A model generated the notes under the pieces. It was given only the letters and a program-made list of their open reading frames with translations. It was not told the DNA's origin and did not search any database. The position numbers and the translations under genes were made by a program. Of a DNA stretch of 64,000 nt, positions 1 through 7,931 are shown in pieces (position 1 is the stretch's first letter; each line of letters begins with the position of its first letter). Source of the stretch: CAXSEF01 sp964236695 (GTDB lineage Bacteria; Pseudomonadota; Alphaproteobacteria; Acetobacterales; Acetobacteraceae); assembly GCA_964236695.1 (NCBI GenBank), contig CAXSFU010000001.1, forward strand, positions 62,001-126,000, read 5' to 3'.

Positions 1-174
1 ACTGGCGCAGTCCAGGAGCGTGACGCGTGGCAGGGCTTCATGGCACCGGGTGCGGCGACGCCAGACTGGAGGACGTAAACCGGAGGCCGGGTCGGGGGCC
101 CGTCAGGACGGGCGGCGCACACACGGCAGGCGTCCCGGACGTTACCCGCCCGGGTATTTCGGTCGATCGGATGG
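1..174. other. Left-edge stretch without a recognisable gene
   Basis: I see no convincing coding sequence here. The frames that stay open are antisense shadows produced by the high GC content. It lies downstream of the hemerythrin-like gene on the minus strand. No clear terminator hairpin with a T run is visible. Confidence 0.4.
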
Positions 175-639
175 CTACAGCCCCTCCAGGAGGCTGATCT
201 TGAGCTCGCGGAAGGCGTGGCGGAAGCGCGAGGTGCGCTCGTGGTCCAGCATCGTGTCCAGCTGCTGGCCGAGTTCGTCGAGCCGCGCATCGCTCAGGCG
301 CTGGGCCTCGACGAACATCGAGCGTTCCTCGGAGCCGGCGTGGTGCAGGAAGGCCGCCTGCAGCGCCAGAAGGTGCTCGCCGAACGCGGGGCTGTCGGTG
401 GGCAGCTTCACGGTGGCGGCCAGCAGGTCGGCCAGCACGCCGTGCTCTGCGTAGGCGATGTCGACGTCCTCGCTGACCGGCTGCACCGCCGGGTAGAAGA
501 CGGCGTCCTCGACGGCCTCGTGGATGTCCAGTTCGGAGGCCAGGATGCGCATCAGCTCGTGCCGCGTCGGGTCCTCGCCGGCGGTGGCCAGGGTGCGGCC
601 GAACAGCTGGCGGATCAGCTGGTGGTGCTCGAACAGCAC
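175..639 (-). CDS. Hemerythrin/HHE cation-binding domain protein
   Basis: A 154-residue all-helical protein of the HHE/hemerythrin type. Members bind a non-haem di-iron centre and serve in O2, NO or redox sensing or iron handling. Candidate metal ligands are visible: EHHQL at residues 4-8, HEAVED around 40-45, AEHG around 64-67 and HHAGSEE near 115-121. The length fits a single domain. The GTG at 639 is the only usable start: the same frame upstream runs 19 codons to the TAA that ends the preceding Rieske gene, with no ATG, GTG or TTG between. The gene follows the DUF2231-Rieske gene at 57 bp, so the two are probably co-transcribed and both carry iron centres. The family call is good; the substrate or signal is unknown. 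Confidence 0.85.
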   Translation of the reverse strand: MLFEHHQLIRQLFGRTLATAGEDPTRHELMRILASELDIHEAVEDAVFYPAVQPVSEDVDIAYAEHGVLADLLAATVKLPTDSPAFGEHLLALQAAFLHHAGSEERSMFVEAQRLSDARLDELGQQLDTMLDHERTSRFRHAFRELKISLLEGL

Positions 640-696
640 CTCCGTGGCGCTGCGGGGCGGCGTGCTCCAGGCCGTGGCGGCGTGGGCGGCCGCATC

Positions 697-1773
697 TTAA
701 GCGGTCGAGGGCGGGAGGGTCGAGGTGTGGGCGGGCGTGTCCGGGTGCGCGGCGTCGCGCGGCTCCGCGGCCGAAGACCCGGGCGGGGAGGGGCTGCGGA
801 ACTGCTCGCCGCCGGAGGCTGCCCGCATCCGGGCCAGCTTCGCCTCGGTGACCACGTCGTCGCCGGGCTCCTGCTCGCGCCGCAGCTCGACGGCGTCGCC
901 GACCAGCCGAACCTCGTAGCGCGGCTGCGGGCAGGTGGACGGGCCGCCCGACGGCTGGCCGGTCTCGAGGTCGTAGCGCGAGCCGTGCCAGGGGCAGACA
1001 AGTGTGCCGTCGAGCACCCAGCCCTGGTCGAGCGGGCCGCCGGCGTGCGAGCAGCGCGCGCCCATGGCGTGCACGCGCTCTCCCCGGCGGACGAGCACGA
1101 TGCCGATCTCGGCGCGCGTGACCTCGTCCCACACGGCGACGCGGTGCGGCACGTTGTCGGCGAGATCGGACAGGGCGGCGACGGCACGGAAGTCGCGCGG
1201 CTCCGGGCTGCGGTCGGCGTGGTCCACGGCGGCGCGACGGCGATAGACGAGGTGGGCGCCGAGGTAGCCGCCGACGCTCATGCAGGCGTAGGCGGTGGCG
1301 CTCGCCCAGATGCCGGCGGCGCGGCGGCCGCGGCCGCGCAGCGCGATCGAGGACGCGACGAGGGCAAGCGAGGTGGTGTTGACGCTGCCGTGCACCAGGC
1401 CGACGCGGCGGTCGCGGCCGTTCAGGTGCTGCCAGTCCGCGAGGCCGGTGGCCAGCGCCCCGAGCGCGCCGATCGCGCCGGCCTTGAGCGCCAGGTCGGC
1501 GGCCCGCGCGGCCCCGCGATCGCGCAGCAGGCCGGTGGCGGCCAGCAGGTCGAGGCCCAGGGCCAGCGTCCAGGTGCCGATCGGCACGGCGACCACGAGC
1601 GGGTGCATGGGGTGGCCGTAGGGGCGGCCGTGCAGCGCGTCGGCCACGCCCTTGCTGGGCTTGCCGGCGATCTGGCCGGTGCGGGAGATGGCCTTGCCGA
1701 TGGCGTATCCGGGGCGGTCCAGGCCGTCGGCGGTCTCGATCCGGCCGATCAGTGCGTCGATCTTCCTGCCCAT
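697..1773 (-). CDS. DUF2231 membrane domain fused to a Rieske [2Fe-2S] domain
   Basis: A 358-residue two-part protein. The N-terminal half has the DUF2231 pattern, with GHPMHPLVVAVPIGTW and several hydrophobic helices, and is predicted to sit in the inner membrane. The C-terminal half is a Rieske ferredoxin domain with the cluster motifs CSHAGG and CPWHG (C-x-H and C-x2-H), about 20 residues apart. Such fusions are thought to pass electrons to or from membrane partners, but no substrate is established. The ATG at 1773 is chosen because GGAG lies about 8 nt upstream and the DUF2231 homology begins there. An open frame extends 117 codons further upstream, but its residues look non-coding. The gene probably forms an operon with the hemerythrin-like gene downstream. 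Confidence 0.85.
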   Translation of the reverse strand: MGRKIDALIGRIETADGLDRPGYAIGKAISRTGQIAGKPSKGVADALHGRPYGHPMHPLVVAVPIGTWTLALGLDLLAATGLLRDRGAARAADLALKAGAIGALGALATGLADWQHLNGRDRRVGLVHGSVNTTSLALVASSIALRGRGRRAAGIWASATAYACMSVGGYLGAHLVYRRRAAVDHADRSPEPRDFRAVAALSDLADNVPHRVAVWDEVTRAEIGIVLVRRGERVHAMGARCSHAGGPLDQGWVLDGTLVCPWHGSRYDLETGQPSGGPSTCPQPRYEVRLVGDAVELRREQEPGDDVVTEAKLARMRAASGGEQFRSPSPPGSSAAEPRDAAHPDTPAHTSTLPPSTA

Positions 1774-2074
1774 GGTGGGACTCCATCCTGGTTGGTCCCG
1801 AAGTGGGCATGGCGCACGGCCTTGCGACCGGCGGGGCGGGCGCCAGGCCCGGTTGTCGCCGCGTCTCGCGCTGTCGTGAAAAGCAGGCTGCGGCCCCGGC
1901 GGCCGCACCAGCGCGAGGTCCAGCAGCGCGTCCGGCGTCGCCTGACCCGGGCTGGCGCCATGCCGCTCCTCGATCTCCGCCGGCGTTCCCGGCTTGTGGC
2001 ATGCCGCCGCGGCCAGCACCTCCGTCGCCGGTTCCGGCAGCCCGGCTCGTTCCTGACGACGCCGGGCAGGGTGG
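1774..2074. other. Intergenic stretch upstream of the DUF2231-Rieske gene
   Basis: About 300 bp with no convincing gene. The minus frame is open through it in phase with the DUF2231-Rieske gene, but the predicted peptide is Arg/Pro/Ala-rich and I do not recognise it. It lies beside the SGNH hydrolase remnant at 2075-2395 and may be decayed sequence too. Confidence 0.35.
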
Positions 2075-2395
2075 GTGCTGAATGTGGGCACCAACGACGG
2101 CAGCGCGACGACCTCGGCGGTCACGGTCGGGTTCGTGCCGGCGCTGCGGGACGTCCTGGCCGTACTCCCTTGGCACGACGCCAGTGGTGGTGCTGCAGCC
2201 GTTCAACGGATCGCAAACGACGGGTGCGCAGGCGGCGAACCCGCGCGCGTCTTTCTCGACACCACAGGGCTCCTGGACACCGCCGACGGGACGACCCGAA
2301 CGGGCTGCGCTTGACCGGGCCCGACGATCCCGGGTTCGTGGCGCCGCAGGGAGCGGCCGGGCTGCCGCCTATTCCGCAGCCGGTCGGATCGCCGG
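2075..2395 (+). pseudogene. Frameshifted C-terminal remnant of an SGNH/GDSL hydrolase
   Basis: No single frame codes for a protein, but successive frames together read like the C-terminal third of an SGNH-family esterase. One frame gives NVGTNDGSA (block III, GxND) followed by a helix ending in RDVLAVLPW. A second gives PVVVLQPFNG around 2190-2215. The first frame resumes with ARVFLDTTGLLDTADG. A third then gives DPNGLRLTGPDDPGFVAPQ, matching the usual DGLHPTGxG end (block V), with the catalytic histidine position apparently lost. At least three frame changes and the absence of an N-terminal GDS motif indicate a dead gene. The family assignment comes from remembered motif patterns. Confidence 0.6.
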
Positions 2396-2623
2396 CGCCG
2401 CACCGTCCACGGCCATGAACCCGCGCGCCAGAACCTCAAGCTGAGCAACGCGTTCTGTCAGGGAGGCGAGGCACTCTCCCGTCGCATCCAGCACCAGCTC
2501 GGCGTCCGACGGCGGAGTGTGCATACCGCCATCCGGGGACTGTCGACAAGCGACCATCTGCCTGCGAAGGACGATAAGGGCGCCCAGAGCTTCCTCAGGG
2601 CTTATCTTGGACTGGTCGACCAT
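2369..2623 (-). CDS. Small uncharacterised protein, 84 residues
   Basis: An 84-residue acidic, helical protein I do not recognise. A GCGGAG ribosome-binding site lies 6-7 nt before the ATG at 2623. Codon use matches the neighbours, supporting a real gene rather than a shadow. The sequence has an N-terminal helix (SPEEALGALIVLRRQM), a loop with PPSDAEL, and a second helix with a heptad-like pattern (SLTERVAQLEVLARGF) that could pair as a short coiled coil. There is no signal peptide or membrane segment. The 3' end slightly overlaps the decayed SGNH remnant on the other strand. It could be a small regulator or adaptor; no function is claimed. Confidence 0.6.
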   Translation of the reverse strand: MVDQSKISPEEALGALIVLRRQMVACRQSPDGGMHTPPSDAELVLDATGECLASLTERVAQLEVLARGFMAVDGAAPAIRPAAE

Positions 2624-2698
2624 CTGCGGCTCCGCTTTGCCTGACCGTCGCACTCGAACCGCGGTTCCGATACCCGGGTCCGGATACCGCTGACGGGC

Positions 2699-2736
2699 AA
2701 GGCCGCCGCGGGGTCGCGCCCTGCGGCGGCCTTTCT
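2699..2736. terminator. Strong GC hairpin, possible bidirectional terminator
   Basis: A perfect 9-bp stem, GGCCGCCGC with GCGGCGGCC, encloses a loop of about 12 nt. It is flanked by AA on the left and TTTCT on the right, so the T run favours termination on the plus strand. It stands between the 84-residue gene and the PsiE-family gene. Confidence 0.5.
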
Positions 2737-3170
2737 CGCACATGACGTAGTTCTCGAATTCTGCCACCATCCGATGCGGGCAGATGCATCGACTGACCCG
2801 TCGGCAGGCAAGGCCGGGCTCCGCCCAGACACGCCAGGGCGAGCCGTCACCATGGCTTGGTGCACTGGCCCGGACGGACGGCCGAGCTTGCCGAGGATGG
2901 CGTCTGCGGGTCTGGTCTGCCTGGAGCGGCCTGGAGCTGGCGTTGTGCTCGCGAAGTGCCGGCGACGGCATGAACCCGCTTGCCGGGGAGGGCGGCGCGC
3001 CTGGCGGCGTTGAGGAGGCGGGCAGACTCCTGATGACGGTGCGGGCCGCCGGCCGGGTGCGGTCTCGCGCCCCGGGCTGCGGCGCGGTGTCGGGCATCGT
3101 TGCGGGCGGGTGGGCGGCGTCGCGTCAGGACGGGCTGCGGCCGCGAAGCCGGACGGGGCCGGGCGCGGGG
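2737..3170. other. Gap of 434 bp without a recognisable gene
   Basis: It lies between the hairpin at 2699-2736 and the 3' end of the PsiE-family gene. Frames are open on both strands, but their peptides are Arg/Pro-rich and look non-coding. I see no tRNA, repeat copy or riboswitch-like structure. Confidence 0.35.
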
Positions 3171-3770
3171 TCAGGGCGCCGCGTTGCCGGCGGGGTCGGG
3201 CGGCTCTGCGCGCGCGTGCTGCAGGCCGGCGCGGATCACCCGGATCGAGCCCACCAGCACCACGATCAGCAGCGCCAGCACGCCCAGCTCCACCATCTCC
3301 GCGTGGAACAGCGGCAGGCTGTCCGAGGTCCACTGGCCTTGCTGGGTGAGGCGCGACGTCTCGAGGGTGATGACGAGCATGCGGCGGATGCAGGCGATCA
3401 GGCCCACGATCAGGAATGGCTCGCACACCAGGGTTCCGGCGCGCAGCGAGGCGTGCACGGTGTGCAGGATCTCGACGAGCATCAGCACGAACAGCAGTCG
3501 GTCGATGATGTGCACTGTGGCATCGGTGCCGGTCCAGTCCTGCAGGCCGGTCCACAGCGTGTCGCCGGCGCCGGCCAGGGCGATCAGCAGGGCCACGACC
3601 AGCATGACGCCGATGATCGCGTAGACGCCCCGCTCGGCGCCCTGGATGATGTCGGCGCTGCGGCGGAACTCGCCGGCAAGCGGCAGCCTGGCCGGGTGGG
3701 TGGGCTGCTCGTCCGCGGCGTTCCGGTCAGGCGGGCCGGTCAGCGTCGCGGCATGGTGCGGATCGTCCAC
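3171..3770 (-). CDS. PsiE-family inner membrane protein (phosphate-starvation-inducible type)
   Basis: A 199-residue membrane protein resembling the PsiE/DUF family of phosphate-starvation-inducible proteins, whose biochemical role is unknown. After a hydrophilic N-terminus of about 45 residues come four hydrophobic segments: YAIIGVMLVVALLIAL, IIDRLLFVLMLVEIL, FLIVGLIACIRRMLV and LGVLALLIVVLVGSI. The family-typical charged stretch IRRMLVITLE is present. The GTG at 3770 is the likely start, with a weak GAGG upstream. The gene is monocistronic on its strand: aquaporin Z begins beyond a repeat element. No Pho box is evident to me. Confidence 0.75.
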   Translation of the reverse strand: MDDPHHAATLTGPPDRNAADEQPTHPARLPLAGEFRRSADIIQGAERGVYAIIGVMLVVALLIALAGAGDTLWTGLQDWTGTDATVHIIDRLLFVLMLVEILHTVHASLRAGTLVCEPFLIVGLIACIRRMLVITLETSRLTQQGQWTSDSLPLFHAEMVELGVLALLIVVLVGSIRVIRAGLQHARAEPPDPAGNAAP

Positions 3771-3894
3771 GAAAGGGGCCTCGCCGGTGAGGAAGGGACA
3801 ACGCTAGGCCGGCGCGACCGTCCGCGCCTAGCGGCGTGTGCCGGGGGCGGGGCGCTTGCCGTCATGGCAGCGGCCGGAAGCCTTGAGCCGTCGA

Positions 3895-4080
3895 GGCAAG
3901 CAAGGCCAGGGCTCTGCCCTGGACCCGCCAGGCGGAGGTGGCCAAAGGTTCCGACGATCCGCTTGGATCGTTGGAAAGGCCACCGGAGGGAGCCCCCCTG
4001 GACCCGGTCTCCCTTCAGGAAGGGGTTCCAAGGGCCCTGCCTTTGGCGGGGTCCAGGGGCAGAGCCCCTGGCCTTCCTGT
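3895..4080. repeat. GC-rich four-hairpin dispersed repeat, copy 1 (long variant)
   Basis: Opens with GCCAGGGCTCTGCCCTGG and closes with CCAGGGGCAGAGCCCCTGG, both near-perfect hairpins. It has extra sequence in the middle compared with other copies. It sits between the psiE-like gene and aqpZ, which are both on the minus strand. Confidence 0.8.
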
Positions 4081-4111
4081 CCTGACCGGCCAGGGCAACC
4101 TGCGGCCGGGA

Positions 4112-4852
4112 TCAGACCCTCGCCCCGTCCTCGACGACCACGGTGTCGACCACGTCGGTGCGCTCGTAGAGCGTGCGTCCGAGGAAGCCCGCGATCATCG
4201 CCCCGGCGATCGGCGCCAGCCAGAACATCCACAGCTGGGCAACGTACTCGCCGCCCGCGAACAGGGCCGGCGCGGTGGAGCGGGCGGGGTTGACCGAGGT
4301 GTTGGTGACTGGGATCGAGATCAGGTGGATCAGGGTGAGCGCCAGGCCGATCGGGATGCCGGCGAACCCGGTGGCGGCGCCCTTGGAGGTGGTGCCGATG
4401 ATGATCATCAGGAAGAAGAAGCTCAGCAGGAGCTCGGCGAGGAAGCAGGCGCCCGCCGAGTAGCCGCCCGGGCTGAGCGTGCCGTAGCCGTTCGACGCGA
4501 AGCCGCCCATCTCCCAGCCCGGCCTGCCGGAGGCGATGGCGTACAGGGCGGCGGAGGCGAGGATGGCGCCGAGCAGCTGGACGGCGATGTAGGGCGCCAC
4601 GTGCTTGTTGGCGCAGCGGCCGGCCGACCACAGGCCCAGGGTGACCGCCGGGTTGAAGTGGCCACCGGAGATGTGGCCGACCGCGTACGCCATGGTCAGC
4701 ACGGTGAGGCCGAAGGCGACGGAGACGCCGACGAAGCCGATGCCGAGCTGCGGGAAGGCGGCCGCCAGGACGGCGCTGCCGCAGCCGCCGAAGACGAGCC
4801 AGAACGTGCCGATGAACTCGGCGACCAGCCGCCGCTGCATGTCGTTGCGCAA
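4112..4852 (-). CDS. aqpZ: Aquaporin Z, water channel
   Basis: An inner-membrane water channel of the major intrinsic protein family. Both pore half-helices carry the canonical motif, HFNPAV near residue 70 and SVNPARS near residue 190. TFWLVFGGCGSAVL near the N-terminus and LIHLISIPVTNTS match AqpZ closely, and six membrane spans are readable. The start is uncertain: the homologous N-terminus begins at the ATG at 4840, but the only good ribosome-binding site (AGGGGGA) lies 6-8 nt before a TTG at 4852, which adds four residues. A GTG at 4873 has no site upstream. It is a single gene, with zur divergent from it. Confidence 0.93.
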   Translation of the reverse strand: MRNDMQRRLVAEFIGTFWLVFGGCGSAVLAAAFPQLGIGFVGVSVAFGLTVLTMAYAVGHISGGHFNPAVTLGLWSAGRCANKHVAPYIAVQLLGAILASAALYAIASGRPGWEMGGFASNGYGTLSPGGYSAGACFLAELLLSFFFLMIIIGTTSKGAATGFAGIPIGLALTLIHLISIPVTNTSVNPARSTAPALFAGGEYVAQLWMFWLAPIAGAMIAGFLGRTLYERTDVVDTVVVEDGARV

Positions 4853-5223
4853 TGAACCATCCCCCTGAAACACAGAACCGTAACGAATTCTGTTCTGGGG
4901 GCAAGGTTTGTCGCGGGCGTGATGACCGCCGTGGCACCGCAGGAGACAGGGCAGGGCTTCGGTGCGGTCGCTGCGCGGTGCTGGCGTGGGCGCGATGGCG
5001 CCGGGCGTGGCTGCGGACGCGATCAGGGGGTGCGCCAGGAGGCAACCGGCTGGCCGGTTCGGTGCCTGGCGGGTGTTGGGCAGGATTTCGGACGGGTTGT
5101 CCGCGCCCGCCGGGCGCCGGGGTGTCGGCGTACGGCGGGGCGGCCGGATGCGCCGCGGGGGGCAGCCTTGAACATCGGGCGTGCAGTGTTAGCCTGTCAC
5201 GGTAACCAGGTCGGGGCTTGCTT
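4853..5223. other. Divergent intergenic region, aqpZ / zur-like gene
   Basis: About 370 bp between two divergently transcribed genes, so it should hold both promoters. The aqpZ-proximal 40 bp are richer in A and T, with a GAATTC-centred stretch. I cannot identify a convincing Fur/Zur operator palindrome. No gene or repeat copy is seen. Confidence 0.4.
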
Positions 5224-5709
5224 GTGACGTCAGCCGAGTTCACGCCGCGGACCGTGGCGCTGCTGGAGCGTGTCGGGGCGGCCTGCGACCGGCGGGGGGT
5301 GCGGCTCACCGAGCTGCGCCGGCAGGTGCTGGGCCTGGTGCTGGACAGCGCCAGGCCCGCGGGCGCCTACGACCTGCTGGAGCGGCTGCGCCCGCACCAC
5401 CGGGGCGCTGCGCCGCCCACTGTGTATCGCGCGCTCGACTTCCTGCTGGAGCAGGGGCTGATCCACAAGGTCGAGCGGCTGTCGGCGTTCGTGGGCTGCC
5501 TGCACGGGGTCGAGGAGCACGACGACGACGAGGTGCACCACCACGCGGCGCAGTTCCTGATCTGCCGGCGGTGCGGCAAGGTCACGGAGCTGAACGACCG
5601 CGAGATCGGACGGGCGCTGCTGCGTGCTGCGCGAGGGTGGGGGTTCGCGCTGAGCCAGTCGACGGTGGAGGCGGAAGGGATCTGCGAGGCGTGCTCGGCG
5701 GCGGCCTGA
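5224..5709 (+). CDS. zur: Fur-family metal-responsive repressor, Zur type
   Basis: A 161-residue Fur-family regulator. It has the N-terminal winged helix (RLTELRRQVLGLVLDSARPAGAYDLLERL and PTVYRALDFLLEQGL) followed by a His/Asp-rich hinge (EEHDDDEVHHHA). Two CxxC zinc-structural pairs are present, CRRC near residue 115 and CEAC at the C-terminus. The general fold plus ICRRCGKV and the CEAC tail favour Zur (zinc uptake repressor) over Fur. No zinc transporter genes are nearby, so its regulon lies elsewhere. A TTG two codons upstream at 5218 is an alternative start; GTG at 5224 is chosen for spacing from GGGG. Confidence 0.82.
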   Translation: MTSAEFTPRTVALLERVGAACDRRGVRLTELRRQVLGLVLDSARPAGAYDLLERLRPHHRGAAPPTVYRALDFLLEQGLIHKVERLSAFVGCLHGVEEHDDDEVHHHAAQFLICRRCGKVTELNDREIGRALLRAARGWGFALSQSTVEAEGICEACSAAA

Positions 5710-5821
5710 GCCGGGGCAGCGGCGGCGCGCTCGCCTTGTTCAGTTGACACGGCGGCGACGCGGCGCCGCTCTGCCCGGTGGCCGCAGGACGCGGCCCGTC
5801 ATGCCGGGAGCCCTGGCCGAG

Positions 5822-6865
5822 ATGTCCATCGAGATGCCTGCGACGACGCCGACCCGTTCAGTGGCCACGATCCTGAGGGTGGTGGCGATCGGGGCGGCGC
5901 TGGCGATCCTGGTCTGGCTGCTGTCGGAGGTGCTGCTGCTGGCGTTCTTCGCGGCGCTGCTCGCGATCCTGCTGTCGGGGGTGGCGGGGCAGGTGTCGTC
6001 GCGTCTCGGGCTGTCGCGGGGATGGGCGCTCGCACTGGTGCTGGTCGTGCTGGTGGCGGCGTGCTGCGGCGCGGCGGCATGGGCCGGGGCGGGGGTCGAG
6101 AAGCAGGTGGAGCAGCTCGCGCGTAGCCTGTCGCAGGAAGGCGACAGCCTTAGTCAGAGCTACGGGCAGAGCGCCGCCGGGCGCTGGGTGTTCGGCCACC
6201 TGTCCTCGGCCCGGCCGTCGGGCAGGCCGCTGGTCGCGGCGGCCGGGTCCACGCTCGACCTGGTCGGCAGCCTGCTGGTGCTGGTGATCACCGCGCTGTA
6301 CTTCGCGGCCTCGCCCGGCCTCTATGTCGGCGGCGCGGTGCGCCTGGTGCCGATGGCGCGGCGGCCACGGGCGCGCCAGATCCTGGGCGACGTGGGGCGG
6401 ACGCTGTGGCTGTGGCTGCTCGGGCAGGGCGTCGACATGGTCGTGGTGGGCGTGCTGGCCGGGGTCGGGCTGTGGCTTGTGGGCGTGCCGCTGGCGATCC
6501 TGCTCGGCGCCATCACCGGGCTGCTGACGTTCATCCCGTATTTCGGCGCGATCGCGGCGTCGGTGCCGGCCGTGCTGATGGGGCTGTCGGTGAGCGGACG
6601 CACGGCGCTGTGGGCGCTGGGCGTGTTCGTGCTGTGCCACGTCGTGGAGGGCTACGTGATCGCGCCGCTGGTGCAGAAGCGCATGGTGGACCTGCCGCCG
6701 GCGGTCACGATCCTGTCGCTGGCGGTGTTCGGCGCGCTGTTCGGGCCGCTGGGGGCGATCCTGGGCACGCCGCTGGCGGCGGCGGCGCTGGTGGTGGTGC
6801 AGAAGGCGTATGTGGTCGACGTGCTGGGGGACGCGGAGATGGAGCACCCGGGCGCCACGGGCTGA
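5822..6865 (+). CDS. AI-2E family transporter (PerM/TqsA type)
   Basis: A 347-residue polytopic membrane protein of the AI-2 exporter superfamily. Members include AI-2 exporters and Na+/H+ antiporters, so the substrate cannot be predicted. N-terminal helices lie near residues 18-60. A soluble segment around 80-140 precedes the conserved C-terminal half, with GVPLAILLGAITGLLTFIPYFGA and GYVIAPLVQKRMVDLPPAVTILS, both diagnostic. The ATG at 5822 has GGGAG about 11 nt upstream; an ATG at 5801 is an alternative. The gene runs in the same direction as zur after about 110 bp. An AT-rich repeat copy follows the stop. Confidence 0.88.
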   Translation: MSIEMPATTPTRSVATILRVVAIGAALAILVWLLSEVLLLAFFAALLAILLSGVAGQVSSRLGLSRGWALALVLVVLVAACCGAAAWAGAGVEKQVEQLARSLSQEGDSLSQSYGQSAAGRWVFGHLSSARPSGRPLVAAAGSTLDLVGSLLVLVITALYFAASPGLYVGGAVRLVPMARRPRARQILGDVGRTLWLWLLGQGVDMVVVGVLAGVGLWLVGVPLAILLGAITGLLTFIPYFGAIAASVPAVLMGLSVSGRTALWALGVFVLCHVVEGYVIAPLVQKRMVDLPPAVTILSLAVFGALFGPLGAILGTPLAAAALVVVQKAYVVDVLGDAEMEHPGATG

Positions 6866-6910
6866 TGGCTGTTGTGGGCTTGGTGCTCGGTCGCTGACGC
6901 AAGGCAGGAC

Positions 6911-7047
6911 AGCAAGAATCTTCTTTTTCTGAAGAAAAAGAAGCAAAAAGACTTTGATCATAAGATTTCAGGCGCACAGTCGGCGACGTAGCCCAATGGG
7001 CGAAAGTTCTTTGGTTCTTTCTTTCAAGAAAGAACATGCTTTCTTCT
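6911..7047 (-). repeat. AT-rich double-palindrome repeat, copy 1 (inverted)
   Basis: Two palindromes, CTTTTTCTGAAGAAAAAG near 6923-6940 and TTCTTTCTTTCAAGAAAGAA near 7016-7034, are separated by about 75 bp containing GCAAAAAGACTTTG and GAAAGTTCTTTGG. Copies at 9886 and 56721 have the same parts in the opposite orientation. Its base composition is unlike that of the surrounding genes. Confidence 0.85.
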
Positions 7048-7142
7048 CGCCTTTGCGTAGGAAATTGGGGCCGGCAGGTCCGTGACAGCTTGCTGGGCGA
7101 AGCTGCTGCGGAATTTAAGGCGGAGTCTTAACATTGGCCTAC

Positions 7143-7931
7143 CTACAGGCCGCTGTACCAGTTGTAGCCCTGCTTTTCCCAGTAGCCGCCGGGGTTGGTG
7201 TTGGTGACCTCGATCGACTGGATGTATTTGGGGTTCTTGAAGCCGAGCTTGGTGGGCAGGCGCAGGCGCAGGGGCGCGCCCCACTGCGGCGCGAGCGGCT
7301 TTTCCTCGAAGTCGACGGCGAGGATGGTCTGCGGGTGCAGGCAACTCGCCATGTCCAGGCCGCACCAGTAGTCGTCGAAGCAGCGGACGTTGACGAAGCC
7401 GGCGCGGGTGTCGGCGCCGACGCGCTGCAGGAAGGTGCGGAACGGCACGCCGCTCCACTGGCCGATCTGGCTCCAGCCCTCGACGCAGACGTGGCGGGTG
7501 ATCTGCCCTTCCTGCGGCATGGCGCGCAGGTCGGCGAGCGTCCAGGGGGTCTTGCGGTCGACGAGGCCGGAGACCTCCAGGCGCCACTCGGATGGGTCGA
7601 CGGTGCGGATCTGCCACTCGGGGTAGTAGGCGTTGAAGCGGAACGGGGTGGTGATGTCGCTGGCGGCGTAGGTGGGGGCGAGGCGGTTCGGGTCGAACAG
7701 CGCGGCCTGCACGCGGTCGTTGAAGCGCGACATGGCGCGCAGCGCGCTGTCCACCGGGCCGTCGCCGGACAGGTCGCAGCCGCTGAGCAGGGCCAGGGCG
7801 CCGAGGGACAGCGAGCCGCGCAGCAGAAGGCGGCGCTCCAGCCGGGCGAGGTCGGGGCGGAGGTCGGCGAGCGGGACAAGGGGGCGGCGCGCGCGGGGCG
7901 GCAGGGCGGCGGGCGGGGCGAGGTCGGTCAC
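7143..7931 (-). CDS. Exported molybdopterin oxidoreductase, sulfite-oxidase/MsrP-like
   Basis: A 262-residue protein of the sulfite oxidase superfamily, resembling the catalytic subunit of periplasmic methionine-sulfoxide reductases. The Mo ligand cysteine is in RHVCVEGW (Cys149), followed by QIGQWSGVPF. The N-terminus carries a twin arginine (ERRLLLRG, residues 32-38), a hydrophobic run and LLSGC (Cys52), a lipobox, so it looks like a Tat-exported lipoprotein anchored outside the cytoplasm. The GTG start overlaps the stop of the upstream cytochrome b gene in GTGA, implying translational coupling and an electron-transfer partnership. True MsrP works with a haem protein, MsrQ; this partner looks like an ordinary cytochrome b561, so the substrate is uncertain. 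Confidence 0.85.
   Translation of the reverse strand: MTDLAPPAALPPRARRPLVPLADLRPDLARLERRLLLRGSLSLGALALLSGCDLSGDGPVDSALRAMSRFNDRVQAALFDPNRLAPTYAASDITTPFRFNAYYPEWQIRTVDPSEWRLEVSGLVDRKTPWTLADLRAMPQEGQITRHVCVEGWSQIGQWSGVPFRTFLQRVGADTRAGFVNVRCFDDYWCGLDMASCLHPQTILAVDFEEKPLAPQWGAPLRLRLPTKLGFKNPKYIQSIEVTNTNPGGYWEKQGYNWYSGL

Noticed and set aside
1774..2124. N-terminal extension of the DUF2231-Rieske gene (117 codons)
   Set aside because: No homology features, Arg/Pro/Ala-rich, and a good ribosome-binding site marks the internal ATG at 1773.
217..2418. Very long open frame on the plus strand opposite the hemerythrin and Rieske genes
   Set aside because: Antisense shadow of GC-rich coding DNA: Arg/Gly/Ala-rich with no domains, while the minus strand carries clear motifs. 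Only its last part matches the SGNH remnant.
6911..7047. Thought the AT-rich repeat could be an insertion sequence end pair
   Set aside because: No transposase frame lies inside or beside any copy and no target duplication is evident; kept as a repeat only.
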